From JANNGZ01 sp031404155 (lineage in GTDB: Bacteria; Pseudomonadota; Gammaproteobacteria; Burkholderiales; Burkholderiaceae_C), in assembly GCA_031404155.1 (NCBI GenBank), contig JANNGZ010000263.1, positions 1 to 5,103 on the forward strand: a stretch of DNA of 5,103 nucleotides. The letters run 5' to 3'. A program made the position numbers and the translations under genes. Position 1 is the first letter of the stretch, and each line of letters opens with the position of its first letter. The notes under the pieces were generated by a model. The model was given only the letters and a program-made list of their open reading frames with translations. It had not been told where the DNA came from and made no database searches. This document shows, piece after piece, positions 4,786-5,103 of this stretch.

Positions 4786-5103
4786 TTACTTCGCCACCAC
4801 CCGCACCATCTCCAGGCACTTGTTCGAGTAGCCCCACTCGTTGTCGTACCAGGCGACCAGCTTGACGAAAGTGCTGTCGAGCGCGAGGCCAGCTTCGGCG
4901 TCGAAGATCGAGGTGCGCGCGTCGCCGCGGAAGTCGGTGGCGACCACCTTGTCTTCGGTGTAGCCGAGCACACCCTTCATGGCGCCTTCGCTCTGCGCCT
5001 TCATCTCGGCGCAGATTTCCTTGTAGCTGGCTTCCTTGAGCAGCTCGACGGTGAGGTCGACCACCGACACGTCCGACGTGGGCACGCGAAACGCCATGCC
5101 GGT
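4786..5103 (-). CDS. gap: Glyceraldehyde-3-phosphate dehydrogenase, type I (C-terminal part)
   Basis: The right edge cuts this minus-strand gene, leaving the last 105 codons and the TAA stop of a protein usually about 330-340 residues long. GAPDH oxidises glyceraldehyde 3-phosphate with NAD and phosphate to 1,3-bisphosphoglycerate, acting as a cytosolic tetramer in glycolysis and gluconeogenesis. The visible part is the end of the catalytic domain: TGMAFRVPTSDVSVVDLTVE (with the phosphate-binding arginine in FRVP), then RTSIFDAEAGLAL, and the C-terminal helix WYDNEWGYSNKCLEMV, which supplies the conserved Asn that contacts the nicotinamide. The Rossmann domain and the catalytic cysteine lie outside the window, so NAD versus NADP preference cannot be judged. 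The sequence is close to type I bacterial enzymes, with no sign of damage. Confidence 0.97.
   Translation of the reverse strand, partial: TGMAFRVPTSDVSVVDLTVELLKEASYKEICAEMKAQSEGAMKGVLGYTEDKVVATDFRGDARTSIFDAEAGLALDSTFVKLVAWYDNEWGYSNKCLEMVRVVAK

Noticed and set aside
1..5103. CRISPR array, tRNA, rRNA, complete insertion sequence or defence operon
   Set aside because: I saw no regularly spaced direct repeats, cloverleaf-like segment, transposase domain with terminal inverted repeats, or defence-type domain combination.

Overview
The window looks like chromosomal DNA of a high-GC betaproteobacterium, most likely of the Burkholderiales and probably the Comamonadaceae. The reasons are strong third-position GC in all clear genes, the style of the small conserved proteins, and an intergenic stretch near 4353-4410 that resembles a repeat I recall as scattered through Comamonadaceae genomes. 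The family assignment is inference, because there is no rRNA or other marker gene here.

Layout from left to right. Bases 1-222 hold no secure gene, but include a 20-bp perfect palindrome and possibly the first codons of a leftward gene running off the edge. Bases 223-1647 (minus) encode an amidase-signature hydrolase with an intact Lys-Ser-Ser triad. A divergent intergenic region follows. Then comes a plus-strand gene (2004-2738) for a membrane-anchored zinc-ribbon protein with a four-cysteine C-terminal domain. It converges on a minus-strand block: a stand-alone FHA-domain protein (2755-3144), a stretch of gene debris (about 3145-3482), a receiver-only response regulator (3483-3857), and a 94-residue, probably helical protein of unknown role (3967-4251). 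Divergent from that block is a small ABM/YgiN-type monooxygenase-like gene (4438-4746). It converges on the 3' end of a type I glyceraldehyde-3-phosphate dehydrogenase gene (gap), cut by the right edge.

How the genes may work together. The amidase, the ABM protein and GAPDH look like independent metabolic genes. The middle block is signalling-flavoured: a phosphothreonine-reading FHA protein and a phospho-receiver lie on the same strand, separated by debris, beside a zinc-ribbon membrane protein and a helical small protein. No kinase, phosphatase or output domain lies in the window, so a shared pathway is only a hypothesis.

The most notable oddity is the debris between the response regulator and the FHA gene. 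It contains an internal piece of a PhnB-like VOC-family protein whose similarity ends within a few bases of the response regulator's stop codon, preceded by a second protein-like piece in another frame. I see no CRISPR array, tRNA, rRNA, complete insertion sequence or clear defence system.
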